A stretch of 7,330 nucleotides of DNA from CAZUHK01 sp964620345 (GCA_964620345.1 CAZUHK010000158.1:1-7330); one strand, 5' to 3'; positions 1 through 6,169 are shown, numbered from the stretch's first letter. Program-made: numbers and translations. The notes: generated from the letters alone by a model not told the origin.

Positions 1-147
1 CAGCGGATTGGCGGTGGGCTTGTGCGGGTTATCCTGTATCTGTGTGCCCAAGCCGCGGTCGCCCTCAGCAAAAATCTCTCATTTGGACCATAATCATATC
101 TTAACACAATAGCTCCATTTGGGAGCGCCGTCTGAGAAAGGCACCGC
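1..147. other. Non-coding leader, no supported gene
   Basis: No coding region can be supported here. The first + frame is open from base 1 to a TAA at 91-93 and could be the last 30 codons of an upstream gene, but the peptide shows no recognisable feature, so I do not call it. The stretch from about 68 to 118 is clearly richer in A and T than the rest of the window, as expected for a promoter region of the following gene. No tRNA-like fold or terminator was seen. Confidence 0.5.
83..110 (+). promoter_or_regulatory. Weak candidate promoter of the first membrane protein gene
   Basis: TTGGAC (83-88) and CACAAT (105-110) are separated by 16 bases inside the local AT-rich patch. They match the sigma-70 consensus at 3 of 6 and 4 of 6 positions. 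The placement, about 40 bases before the start codon, is sensible, but the match is weak and other hexamers in this AT-rich patch could serve. Confidence 0.25.
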
Positions 148-837
148 ATGGCCAAACGCTTCGTCTGGCTCGGGATCGTGCTACCGGTGGTTTTTGTCGC
201 CGGCCACTTCACCGTCATGGCCCTGCTGCGGCCGCAGTACCCCCACCACTGGTACACGCTGGAGTTTGCGCCGCATGAGTTGGGCGCGATGTTCCTGTTC
301 CTCGCCGCGGGGGCCGGGGCGCTGGTGCTCTTTGCCCGCCACGGCAAGGCCATGCCCCACGGCCTGCGGTGGTTGTGGCTGCTGTACGGGCTGGCGGCGC
401 TGTTCGTCGGCCTCGAGGAAGGCAGCTACGGCCAGCATCTGATCGGCTGGGAATCGCCGGAGTACTTCGAGCAGACCAACGTGCAGAACGAGACCAACCT
501 GCACAACCTCGGCGGCCAGGGCCCGCAGCGCACGATGCGTAACACCGGCGAGATCCTGCTGCCGATCTGGTGCCTGGTTCTGCCGGCCCTGTTCACCTTC
601 GCCTCGCGCGACGCCTACGATCCGGGTCACTGGCCGCGGTACCTCGTGCCCCGCTGGGAACTGGCTGTGACGGTGGTGCTGGCGGGCCTGATGCGGCCGC
701 TGCTGGAAGTGCATCCGGTGTTGTTCGCCGACAAGGTAACCAAGGAGTTCACCGAGTTTCTCTGGTCGTGGGCGGCGCTGCTGCTGGTGCTGGTGATCCA
801 TCACCGCCTGTCGGCCGATCGCCAACCGGTGCCCTGA
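148..837 (+). CDS. Multi-pass membrane protein of unknown function
   Basis: A 229-residue integral membrane protein that I cannot assign to a known function. Hydrophobic segments lie at about residues 6-28, 42-63, 72-88, 133-151, 168-185 and 203-218, giving roughly six membrane helices. Between helices 3 and 4 is a polar, motif-rich loop: LEEGSYGQ (89-96), then NVQNETNLHNL (111-121). From memory, similar Glu-Glu...Trp/Tyr-Gly-Gln and Asn-x-Gln-x-Glu-x-Asn-x-His-Asn patterns recur in unnamed bacterial membrane proteins, so this is probably a conserved family with a functional loop of Glu, Asn and His. Further charged residues sit near the helices (E186, H189, H218, H219). The ATG start is backed by GAAAGG (136-141) six bases upstream. 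It is followed by a 165-base gap and a separate promoter, so it is probably not part of the transporter operon. An unrecognised enzyme or a metal- or lipid-handling protein are both possible. Confidence 0.85.
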   Translation: MAKRFVWLGIVLPVVFVAGHFTVMALLRPQYPHHWYTLEFAPHELGAMFLFLAAGAGALVLFARHGKAMPHGLRWLWLLYGLAALFVGLEEGSYGQHLIGWESPEYFEQTNVQNETNLHNLGGQGPQRTMRNTGEILLPIWCLVLPALFTFASRDAYDPGHWPRYLVPRWELAVTVVLAGLMRPLLEVHPVLFADKVTKEFTEFLWSWAALLLVLVIHHRLSADRQPVP

Positions 838-921
838 CCGCGGCTGATCCGAGGCCGGCTGAATGGGAAGGGGCGTCGCGCTCTCTGAATCACTTTTATG
901 GGCATGTTTATCCAATTAATC

Positions 922-950
922 TTGACGCCATGATCGCCCCGCTCTATCTT
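922..950 (+). promoter_or_regulatory. Sigma-70-type promoter of the transporter operon
   Basis: TTGACG (922-927) and TATCTT (945-950) are separated by exactly 17 bases. They match the TTGACA/TATAAT consensus at 5 of 6 and 4 of 6 positions. The preceding 40 bases (about 885-921) are unusually AT-rich for this window, which could act as an upstream element. Transcription would begin near 957 and leave a leader of about 46 bases before the TTG start codon. It is the best promoter match in the window. Confidence 0.6.
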
Positions 951-985
951 CTGCGTCCCGCCGGACTCGATTCGCCCGGACGGGT

Positions 986-992
986 GAAAGGA
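986..992 (+). promoter_or_regulatory. Ribosome binding site that fixes a TTG start
   Basis: GAAAGGA lies ten bases before the TTG at 1003. No in-frame ATG gives a full-length N-terminus, and the first helix begins a few codons after the TTG, so this site is the main support for the unusual start codon. The same GAAAGG core precedes two other genes of the window. Confidence 0.6.
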
Positions 993-1002
993 TCGGACTG
1001 CC

Positions 1003-2478
1003 TTGGACGCCAAACGCTGGATCAAGATCGCCGTCGGCCTCGCCGCCGCTCTGCTCGTGCTCGCGCTGCCGGCCGAGTCGTTCGGCATCGAGGGGCTCAC
1101 GCCGCTGCAGCAGCGGGTGATGGCCACGTTCGTGTTCGCGATGTTCTTCTGGGTGCTCGAACCGATCCCGATCTTCGCCACGAGCGTGCTGGTGATCGTG
1201 ATCGAGCTGCTGTTCATGTCCGACCGCGGGTTCAAGGGCCTCACGATCCCCGCCGACGACGGGCCGCTGAGCTACACCGCGGTGATGAACAACTTCGCCG
1301 ACCCGATCATCATGCTGTTCCTCGGCGGCTTTTTCATCGGCGCCGCGGCGACCAAGTACAAGCTGGACATCAATTTGGGGCGTGTGCTCATCCGGCCGTT
1401 CGGCACCCGGCCCAAGTGGGTCATGCTGGGCATGATGATCGCCACCGCGGTGTTCAGCATGTTCATGAGCAACACCGCGACCACCGCGATGATGCTCGCG
1501 GTGCTCATGCCCGTGCTGCGGTCGATCGACCCGGACGACCCGGCGCGGATCGGCTTTGCGCTGTGCATCCCGTTCGCGGCGAACATCGGGGGCATCGGCA
1601 CGCCCATCGGCACGCCCCCCAACGCCGTGGCGATGAAGTACCTGACAACCGGCCTGGTCGACCCGACCACCGCCGCCCAAGACGTCCGCCCGCTGATCAC
1701 CTTTGGTGAGTGGATGCTGTTCGCCGTGCCGTTCGTGATCGTCCTGCTGGCATTTGCCTGGCTGTTGCTGGGCATTTTGTTCAAGCCCAAGGCCGATCAC
1801 ATCAAGGTCGATTTCAGCGGCAAGTGGCTCAAGAGCGGCCGGGCGTGGGTGGTATACATCACCTCGATCGTGACGATCGGGCTGTGGCTGGTCGGCGGCA
1901 AGGTCCACGGCCTGCACTCGGGCGTGATCGCGATGATCCCCGTGGGCGTGTTCACCGCGACGGGCGTGATCGATTCCTCGGACCTTAAGAAGATCAGTTG
2001 GGACGTGCTTTGGCTGGTCGCCGGCGGCTTCGCGCTGGGCATGGCACTGGAGGACAGCGGCCTGGCGACGGGCCTGGTCAACTCGATCCCGTTCGATACG
2101 CTGCCGGCGATCCTGATCGTCGTGGTGGCGGGCCTGTTGACCTACGTGATGGCCGGGTTCATGAGCAACACCGCGACGGCCAACCTGATCCTGCCGGTCA
2201 TGGCCACGCTGGCCGTGGCCCTGCCCACGCTGGACGGGCTGGGCGGGCCGGTCATGCTGATGCTGGCCGTGACCTTCTGCGCATCGCTGAGCATGTGCCT
2301 GCCGATCTCCACGCCGCCCAACGCGATGGCTTACGCGACCGGCTGGCTGCAGACGCCCAACATGGCCAAGGCCGGCATCGTCACCGGCATCGTGGGGCTG
2401 GCGATGGTCGCGGGCCTGATGATTGTCCTCAAGCTGCTGGGCTTCTTCGCCGGCTTCGCCCCCGCCGCCACGCCATGA
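1003..2478 (+). CDS. SLC13/DASS-family anion transporter (sodium-coupled or exchange type)
   Basis: A 491-residue inner-membrane permease of the divalent anion:sodium symporter family (SLC13, INDY, CitT), which imports di- or tricarboxylates, sulfate or related oxyanions. The internal two-fold repeat typical of the family is plain. The first Ser-Asn-Thr hairpin tip is at S156-N157-T158 (SNTATTAMM) and the second at S388-N389-T390 (SNTATANL). Each is followed by a Pro-Pro-Asn element, GTPIGTPPN at 199-207 and CLPISTPPN at 432-440. In structures of the family these motifs form the ligand and sodium sites, and all key residues are present, so the protein should be functional. Length is normal. 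Translation starts at a TTG preceded by GAAAGGA. The last codons overlap the next gene as ATGA, so the transporter and histidine kinase are probably translationally coupled. The substrate cannot be read from the sequence. Confidence 0.93.
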   Translation: MDAKRWIKIAVGLAAALLVLALPAESFGIEGLTPLQQRVMATFVFAMFFWVLEPIPIFATSVLVIVIELLFMSDRGFKGLTIPADDGPLSYTAVMNNFADPIIMLFLGGFFIGAAATKYKLDINLGRVLIRPFGTRPKWVMLGMMIATAVFSMFMSNTATTAMMLAVLMPVLRSIDPDDPARIGFALCIPFAANIGGIGTPIGTPPNAVAMKYLTTGLVDPTTAAQDVRPLITFGEWMLFAVPFVIVLLAFAWLLLGILFKPKADHIKVDFSGKWLKSGRAWVVYITSIVTIGLWLVGGKVHGLHSGVIAMIPVGVFTATGVIDSSDLKKISWDVLWLVAGGFALGMALEDSGLATGLVNSIPFDTLPAILIVVVAGLLTYVMAGFMSNTATANLILPVMATLAVALPTLDGLGGPVMLMLAVTFCASLSMCLPISTPPNAMAYATGWLQTPNMAKAGIVTGIVGLAMVAGLMIVLKLLGFFAGFAPAATP

Positions 2479-3848
2479 CCGACCTGCCCGACCATCTCGA
2501 CGCCCGCGCCATCGCCCAGCGGTTGACCCATCGCCTGTTCGATCAGCGCGGCCGGACGCTGCGCCTGGACGCCGACCAGACACTGGTGCGCCAGGGCGAC
2601 CCGCAGCGCCGGCTCTACCTGGTGCGCAACGGCTTCGTGGTCGGCTACCGCGCCCGCGCGTCGGGCAAGGCCGACCAGGTCATGCGGGCCGGCACCGGCG
2701 ACCTGGTCGGCGTGCAGAGCTTTTTCGGCGGCGTGCCCTACAGCCAGATGACCATCGTCGCGCTGGTGCCGTCCGAGCTGGCGTGGATCGAACGCCACTG
2801 GACCGAGCCGACGCCCGACGATCCGCTCGAACAGCAACTGATGCCCGCGGTGATCGTCGAGCTCACCCGCCGCCAGCAGACGATCATCGACTTGGCCCGC
2901 CAGCAGCAGGAGGTCGACGCGCGCATGCGCGAGCTGGAGCAGACCAGCGCTTTGGGCCAGCTCGCCGCGGGCGTGGCGCACGAGCTGAACAACGCGATGA
3001 CCGTGATCAGCCGCGGGTCGGACTGGATCAACCAGACGCTGGCCGAGCAGTTCGCCGATGAGCCGCGACAGGCCGCGACGTTGCTCAGCGGCATCCGCAT
3101 GGGCCGGTCGGTCTCCAGCGACGAAGCGCGAACCCGGGCGGCCGAGCTGCGCCGCAAGCACAAGCTCTCGTTCGGCGAAGCGCGCAAGCTGGCGCAGACG
3201 GGCCTGGAAGACGAGGTCATCGCGCTGTGGCGGCCGCTGCAAAAGCACCTGCCCGAGCTGGTCAACACGTGGGAACTGGGCGCGACGCTCAACGATTTGC
3301 GCGTCGCGGCCAAGCAGGCCGAGTACGTCGTGCAGTCGATGCGCGACCTGGGCCGCACCGGCGAGCACCGGCGGACCGACGTGAGCATCGAGGAAACGAT
3401 CCAGATCGCCCTGCAGATCCTCCGCAACGCGCTCAAGGGCATCACGGTCAAGACGGACATCGAACCCGACCTGCCGCGCGTGCGTGTCAATCGCGGCGAG
3501 CTGGTGCAGGTGTGGACGAACCTGGCCAAGAACGCCGCCGACGCACTGGGCAGCCGCGCCACCACCGCCGCCCAGCCCACGCTCAGCATCACCGCCGGGC
3601 GCGACGGGGCGCAGATCGTCGTCGACGTATCCGACAACGGCCCGGGCATCCCCGATGCGATCGTCCACAAAATCTTCGAGCCCAGCTTCACCACCAAGAA
3701 GCAAGGGCTTTCGTTCGGCCTGGGCCTGGGCCTGGGCATCGTGCAGAACATCGTCACCGGCTACGGCGGCTCGGTCCGCGTCGTGCAAGACGCCGGTGCC
3801 GGCGCCACCTTCCGCGTGACCCTACCCCTCGGAGTCGCCCCGTCATGA
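2475..3848 (+). CDS. Soluble sensor histidine kinase with cNMP-binding-like input domain
   Basis: A 457-residue histidine kinase without signal peptide or membrane helix, so probably cytoplasmic. Residues about 22-107 look like a CRP-type cyclic-nucleotide-binding fold (GDPQRRLYLVRNG at 41-53, then GDLVGVQSFFGG at 75-86), but the usual Glu and Arg of the phosphate-binding cassette are not there. A predicted coiled coil (about 125-158) leads to the H-box, with phosphoacceptor H169 and the HELNN pattern of HisKA kinases. The ATPase domain is complete: N-box N353 (NLAKNAAD), G1 box D387-N-G-P-G, F-box EPSFTTK (402-408) and a G2 box at 415-421. About 110 residues separate the H-box from the likely second dimerisation helix (278-294), far more than usual. 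I recall a comparable insert in other kinases that join a cNMP-like domain to HisKA. The ATG at 2475 overlaps the transporter stop as ATGA, and the gene ends in the same way against the response regulator, its likely partner. Confidence 0.92.
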   Translation: MTDLPDHLDARAIAQRLTHRLFDQRGRTLRLDADQTLVRQGDPQRRLYLVRNGFVVGYRARASGKADQVMRAGTGDLVGVQSFFGGVPYSQMTIVALVPSELAWIERHWTEPTPDDPLEQQLMPAVIVELTRRQQTIIDLARQQQEVDARMRELEQTSALGQLAAGVAHELNNAMTVISRGSDWINQTLAEQFADEPRQAATLLSGIRMGRSVSSDEARTRAAELRRKHKLSFGEARKLAQTGLEDEVIALWRPLQKHLPELVNTWELGATLNDLRVAAKQAEYVVQSMRDLGRTGEHRRTDVSIEETIQIALQILRNALKGITVKTDIEPDLPRVRVNRGELVQVWTNLAKNAADALGSRATTAAQPTLSITAGRDGAQIVVDVSDNGPGIPDAIVHKIFEPSFTTKKQGLSFGLGLGLGIVQNIVTGYGGSVRVVQDAGAGATFRVTLPLGVAPS

Positions 3849-4327
3849 CCAAGCCCGTCATCCTCTGCATCGACGATCAGCGCGAGGTCCTCGCCGCGCT
3901 CGAAAAAGACCTCGAACCGCTGACGACACACCTCGACCTGGTCACCTGCGAGTCGGCCGAGGAGGCCCGGCAGGCGCTCGATGATCTGGAAACCGCCGGC
4001 GAACCGATCGCGCTGATCATCTCCGATCACGTCATGCCCGGCACGACCGGCGTGGAACTGCTCATCCAGATCACCCACGCCCACCGGCTCGAAAACACAC
4101 GCAAGATGCTGCTGACCGGCCTGGCCACGCACGAAGACACCATCCGCGCGATCAACGAAGCGAAGATCGACAAGTACATCGCCAAGCCATGGCAACCCGA
4201 GGAACTGATCGAAGCGATCAGGCAGCAGGTCACCCACTTCGTCTTCGACGCGATGCCCGATGACTACATGACCTACCGCGCCGTCATGGACGGCGAGGCG
4301 ATGATGCAACGCATGCGCGAGCGGTGA
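3845..4327 (+). CDS. Single-domain response regulator
   Basis: A 160-residue CheY-like receiver protein. The acidic pocket D10-D11, the phosphoacceptor D61 (LIISDHVMPG), the switch threonine T91 (MLLTGLA) and the conserved lysine K114 (YIAKPW) are all in place, so it should accept phosphate. The KPW ending and the LTGLA segment resemble receivers of the HupR/RpfG type, but the usual output domain is missing. After the receiver, only about 35 residues remain (125-160), with an aromatic patch (HFVFD, DDYMTY) and a charged, Met-rich end. The protein therefore probably acts through protein contact or by passing phosphate on, rather than by binding DNA. It overlaps the kinase stop codon by ATGA and is the last gene of the operon. 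The kinase is its obvious partner. Confidence 0.92.
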   Translation: MTKPVILCIDDQREVLAALEKDLEPLTTHLDLVTCESAEEARQALDDLETAGEPIALIISDHVMPGTTGVELLIQITHAHRLENTRKMLLTGLATHEDTIRAINEAKIDKYIAKPWQPEELIEAIRQQVTHFVFDAMPDDYMTYRAVMDGEAMMQRMRER

Positions 4328-4407
4328 CCGCTTGCGGCTTCGCGCCGGGGTCGGGCTTGGCGGTGAACGCCATCCCGATTGTCAAAACAGCGCGAAGCCG
4401 CGAGCGG
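4328..4407. terminator. Long nested hairpin between convergent genes, candidate bidirectional terminator
   Basis: An 18-base inverted repeat, arms 4328-4345 and 4390-4407, pairs along its whole length with one G-T wobble. Inside its loop, TCGGG (4351-4355) pairs with CCCGA (4374-4378) and TGGCG (4358-4362) with CGCCA (4368-4372), capped by five bases. It begins directly after the regulator stop codon and ends eight bases before the trigger factor stop codon, so it would be transcribed from both sides. There is no T-run on either side, so a classic intrinsic terminator is not shown. It could act as a 3'-end stabiliser, a Rho-linked stop, or be a mobile repeat. Confidence 0.6.
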
Positions 4408-4415
4408 CGGGCGGA

Positions 4416-5906
4416 TTACTCCGCCTTGTCGCCGTCCGGCTTCTCGTCGGCCCCGGCGTCCTCGGGCGTGACTTCCTTGACATTGGCCGCTTCGAGCAGC
4501 TTGTCGACAACCTTTTCCTCGCGGAGCTGGACGTAGAGCTGGTCGATGCGGCCCGAGCGGGCCATCTCCTGCTTGAGCTTCTCGGGCCGGCGATTCTGCT
4601 GCATGGCCATCTGCGCGATGCGGCCGTTGATCTCCGCCTCGCCGACCTCCACGTCGAACTCCTCGGCGGCCTTGTTCAGAATGAAGAACAGCTTCAGCTC
4701 GCGCTGCGCCTCCTCGGCGCTGGCCGCACGCATCTCCGCCTGGGCCTGCTCGATGTCCTGCTCGCTGGCGCCGGAGTACATCATCTCCATGGCCCTGCGC
4801 TGCAGCACCCGCTCGGTCTGGCGGCCGCTGAGGTCCTGGGGCAGGTCGAAGTCGATCTTCTCGAGGATCGCATCGGTCACCTGCTTGCGCATCGACTGCT
4901 CGGCTTCCTGAGTCGCGCGGCGATCGAGGTTGAACTTCACCTGGTCGCGCAGCTCCTGCTCGCTGTCGAAGCCCGACATCTCGACGAGCTGGCTCATCTG
5001 GATCGGCGTCATCCGCTGGACCTGGTTGATCTTGACCTCGAGGGTGAGCTTGGCGTCCTGCAGCTTCGGGTTCTCGTGGCCCTTGGGGCCGGTCGCCTCG
5101 ATGGTCACCGCGTCGCCCGCCTTGGCGTCGAGCAGGTGCTTGTGCAGGTCGGGCACGAGGATGCCGGCGACCTGGCCCCTGCCCTGGGTCGGGCCCTGGG
5201 GGTCGGGCACGCGCAGGTTCGCGCCGCGGCGCGACTCGGCCACCTCGCCGTCGGCCAGCAGCACCTCCACGTCGGCCACCGCGTAGTCGCCGGCCTCGGC
5301 CGCGCCGTCGATCGACTGCATCGAGCCCTGCATCTCGCGATAACGATTGAGCTCCGCGTCCACCTGCGCGTCGGTCACCTCCGCGGTGGTCTTGGTCACT
5401 TCCAGGCCCTTGAGATCGGGCAGCTCGAACTGCGGCGTGACCTCGACCTCCACCTCGAACTTCAGCGGGCCGGTCTCGGGCAGCTCGAGCTTGTCAACAT
5501 CTTTGATGTCCGGCTCGCCGATCATCTTGAGCGATTCGTCTTCGACGACCTGCTGAAAGCTTTCGCCGATGATCTTGCTTTTGGCCTCGTTGCGGACGTC
5601 TTCGCCGAAGCGCTTTTCGATCAGCCGCTGAGGCGCCCGGCCGCGACGGAAGCCCGGCAGCGTCGCCTCGTGGCGCAGCTCCTTGTACGACTCCTCGATC
5701 GTCTCGGCGATGCGCTCGTGCGGGATCTCGATGGTGATCTTTTTTCGAGCGGGCCCGGCGTCTTCGATATTCACCGACTGGGCGAGCTTTTCATCCTGCT
5801 CGGCGTCAGGGGTTTGAGCATCGGCGGTTTCCGGGGCGTCGGGGTTTTCCGGGGTTTCCGGGGCGTCCGGGGTTTCGGGCGTGGGGGTGTGGGTGTCGTC
5901 GGTCAT
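4416..5906 (-). CDS. tig: Trigger factor, ribosome-associated chaperone
   Basis: A 496-residue trigger factor, which binds near the ribosomal exit tunnel and shields nascent chains. Residues 1-45 are an acidic Pro/Thr/Glu-rich tail with a nine-residue repeat (TPDAPETPE at 12-20, NPDAPETAD at 21-29), absent from E. coli trigger factor. The ribosome-binding domain follows (about 46-165) with the signature loop GFRRGRAP at 85-92, equivalent to GFRKGKVP. The PPIase-like middle domain (about 205-298) is recognisable by position and by DAKAGDAVTIE (260-270), but residues 209-312 contain no Phe, Tyr or Trp, although FKBP active sites are lined by aromatics. The C-terminal helical chaperone domain (about 300-478) is complete, then an acidic tail. 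The start is supported by GGAG seven bases upstream (5914-5917 on the other strand). The gene stands alone between a convergent and a divergent neighbour, not beside clpP or clpX as in many bacteria. It is very probably a working chaperone but probably not an active prolyl isomerase. Confidence 0.95.
   Translation of the reverse strand: MTDDTHTPTPETPDAPETPENPDAPETADAQTPDAEQDEKLAQSVNIEDAGPARKKITIEIPHERIAETIEESYKELRHEATLPGFRRGRAPQRLIEKRFGEDVRNEAKSKIIGESFQQVVEDESLKMIGEPDIKDVDKLELPETGPLKFEVEVEVTPQFELPDLKGLEVTKTTAEVTDAQVDAELNRYREMQGSMQSIDGAAEAGDYAVADVEVLLADGEVAESRRGANLRVPDPQGPTQGRGQVAGILVPDLHKHLLDAKAGDAVTIEATGPKGHENPKLQDAKLTLEVKINQVQRMTPIQMSQLVEMSGFDSEQELRDQVKFNLDRRATQEAEQSMRKQVTDAILEKIDFDLPQDLSGRQTERVLQRRAMEMMYSGASEQDIEQAQAEMRAASAEEAQRELKLFFILNKAAEEFDVEVGEAEINGRIAQMAMQQNRRPEKLKQEMARSGRIDQLYVQLREEKVVDKLLEAANVKEVTPEDAGADEKPDGDKAE
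5826..5867 (-). repeat. Tandem 27-base repeat in the trigger factor N-terminal tail
   Basis: The 15-mer ggtttccggggcgtc occurs at 5826-5840 and again at 5853-5867 on the + strand, 27 bases apart. In the coding direction this is a nine-residue period, giving two copies of PDAPET in the acidic tail. It looks like an in-frame duplication, and repeat number may vary between strains. Confidence 0.7.
5833..5872 (+). other. Potential G-quadruplex at the 5' end of trigger factor, template strand
   Basis: Five GGGG tracts (5833-5836, 5841-5844, 5851-5854, 5860-5863, 5869-5872) are separated by loops of 4, 6, 5 and 5 bases. Shorter G runs continue to 5893. The run is on the + strand, which is the template for trigger factor, so a quadruplex could form in DNA but not in the mRNA. 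It overlaps codons for the Pro/Glu-rich tail and may be just a result of CCC/CCG proline codons. Confidence 0.5.
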
Positions 5907-5913
5907 GGCGGGG

Positions 5914-5917
5914 CTCC
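5914..5917 (-). promoter_or_regulatory. Ribosome binding site of trigger factor
   Basis: GGAG in the coding direction, seven bases before the ATG. This supports the start that includes the acidic N-terminal tail, so the tail is probably translated. Confidence 0.6.
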
Positions 5918-5967
5918 GAATGGGGGTTGGCTCGAGCCGCGCATGACAACGGCCACGCGCGATGGGG

Positions 5968-6035
5968 CAGGCGTCGGGGCCCGGGGCGCCACATCGCAGT
6001 GGCCGTGGGTGATCCGGCTCGCCGACCGACGCCTG
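5968..6035 (-). other. Inverted repeat in the trigger factor leader region
   Basis: caggcgtcgg (5968-5977) and ccgacgcctg (6026-6035) are perfect 10-base inverted repeats 48 bases apart. A second pair, ggcgcca (5985-5991) and tggcgcc (6034-6040), overlaps the right arm and would compete with it. A 10-base palindrome, cccgatcggg, follows at 6043-6052. If transcription starts at the candidate promoter near 6094, all of these lie in the trigger factor mRNA leader. They may form alternative folds, but GC-rich DNA gives such pairs by chance quite often. Confidence 0.3.
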
Positions 6036-6093
6036 GCGCCGCCCCGATCGGGACGGAACCGATACCTCGGCAAACCGTATGAATGACCCGCAC

Positions 6094-6121
6094 AGTCTAC
6101 GCGCCGCCGCGGATTTAGCAA
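6094..6121 (-). promoter_or_regulatory. Candidate promoter of trigger factor
   Basis: Read on the minus strand, TTGCTA (6121-6116) and TAGACT (6099-6094) are 16 bases apart, each matching 4 of 6 consensus positions. The mRNA leader would be about 180 bases long and would include the inverted repeats described above. Confidence 0.3.
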
Positions 6122-6125
6122 ACGC

Positions 6126-6155
6126 ATGACCCCCGGCCCGACCATCCGATACACT
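6126..6155 (+). promoter_or_regulatory. Weak candidate promoter of the PIN-TRAM gene
   Basis: ATGACC (6126-6131) and TACACT (6150-6155) are 18 bases apart, each matching 4 of 6 consensus positions. If it is real, transcription starts near 6162, downstream of the ATG at 6126, which would rule that codon out as a start. Confidence 0.25.
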
Positions 6156-6163
6156 GTCAGAGC

Positions 6164-6169
6164 GAAAGG
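6164..6169 (+). promoter_or_regulatory. Ribosome binding site that decides the PIN-TRAM start
   Basis: GAAAGG lies seven bases before the ATG at 6177. The other in-frame ATG at 6126 has no such site and would add 17 polar residues before the first membrane helix, so 6177 is preferred. Confidence 0.6.

Noticed and set aside
1..93. Possible 3' end of an upstream plus-strand gene, ending at TAA 91-93
   Set aside because: Only 30 codons with no recognisable motif, and other frames are also open over this stretch.
1998..2474. Upstream extension of the kinase frame into the transporter gene
   Set aside because: This in-frame extension translates to Gly/Arg/His-rich sequence that is the off-frame reading of the transporter. 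The ATGA overlap at 2475 gives a natural start.
916..2583. 555-codon open frame on the minus strand, opposite the transporter
   Set aside because: Composition is extreme in Arg, His, Asp, Gly and Gln, with no hydrophobic core, as expected for the reverse frame of a GC-rich gene. The + strand gene has full family motifs.
3717..3734. Three tandem copies of ggcctg
   Set aside because: They encode the Gly-Leu alternation of the kinase G2 box, whose length matches the family, so function explains the repeat.
2331..3788. 485-codon open frame on the minus strand, opposite the histidine kinase
   Set aside because: Shadow frame rich in Ala, Asp, His and Arg. All kinase boxes lie in the + frame.
4332..6086. 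584-codon open frame on the plus strand, opposite trigger factor
   Set aside because: Low-complexity Leu/His/Val/Arg composition mirrors the codon use of tig, and it lacks recognisable motifs. Trigger factor on the other strand is unmistakable.
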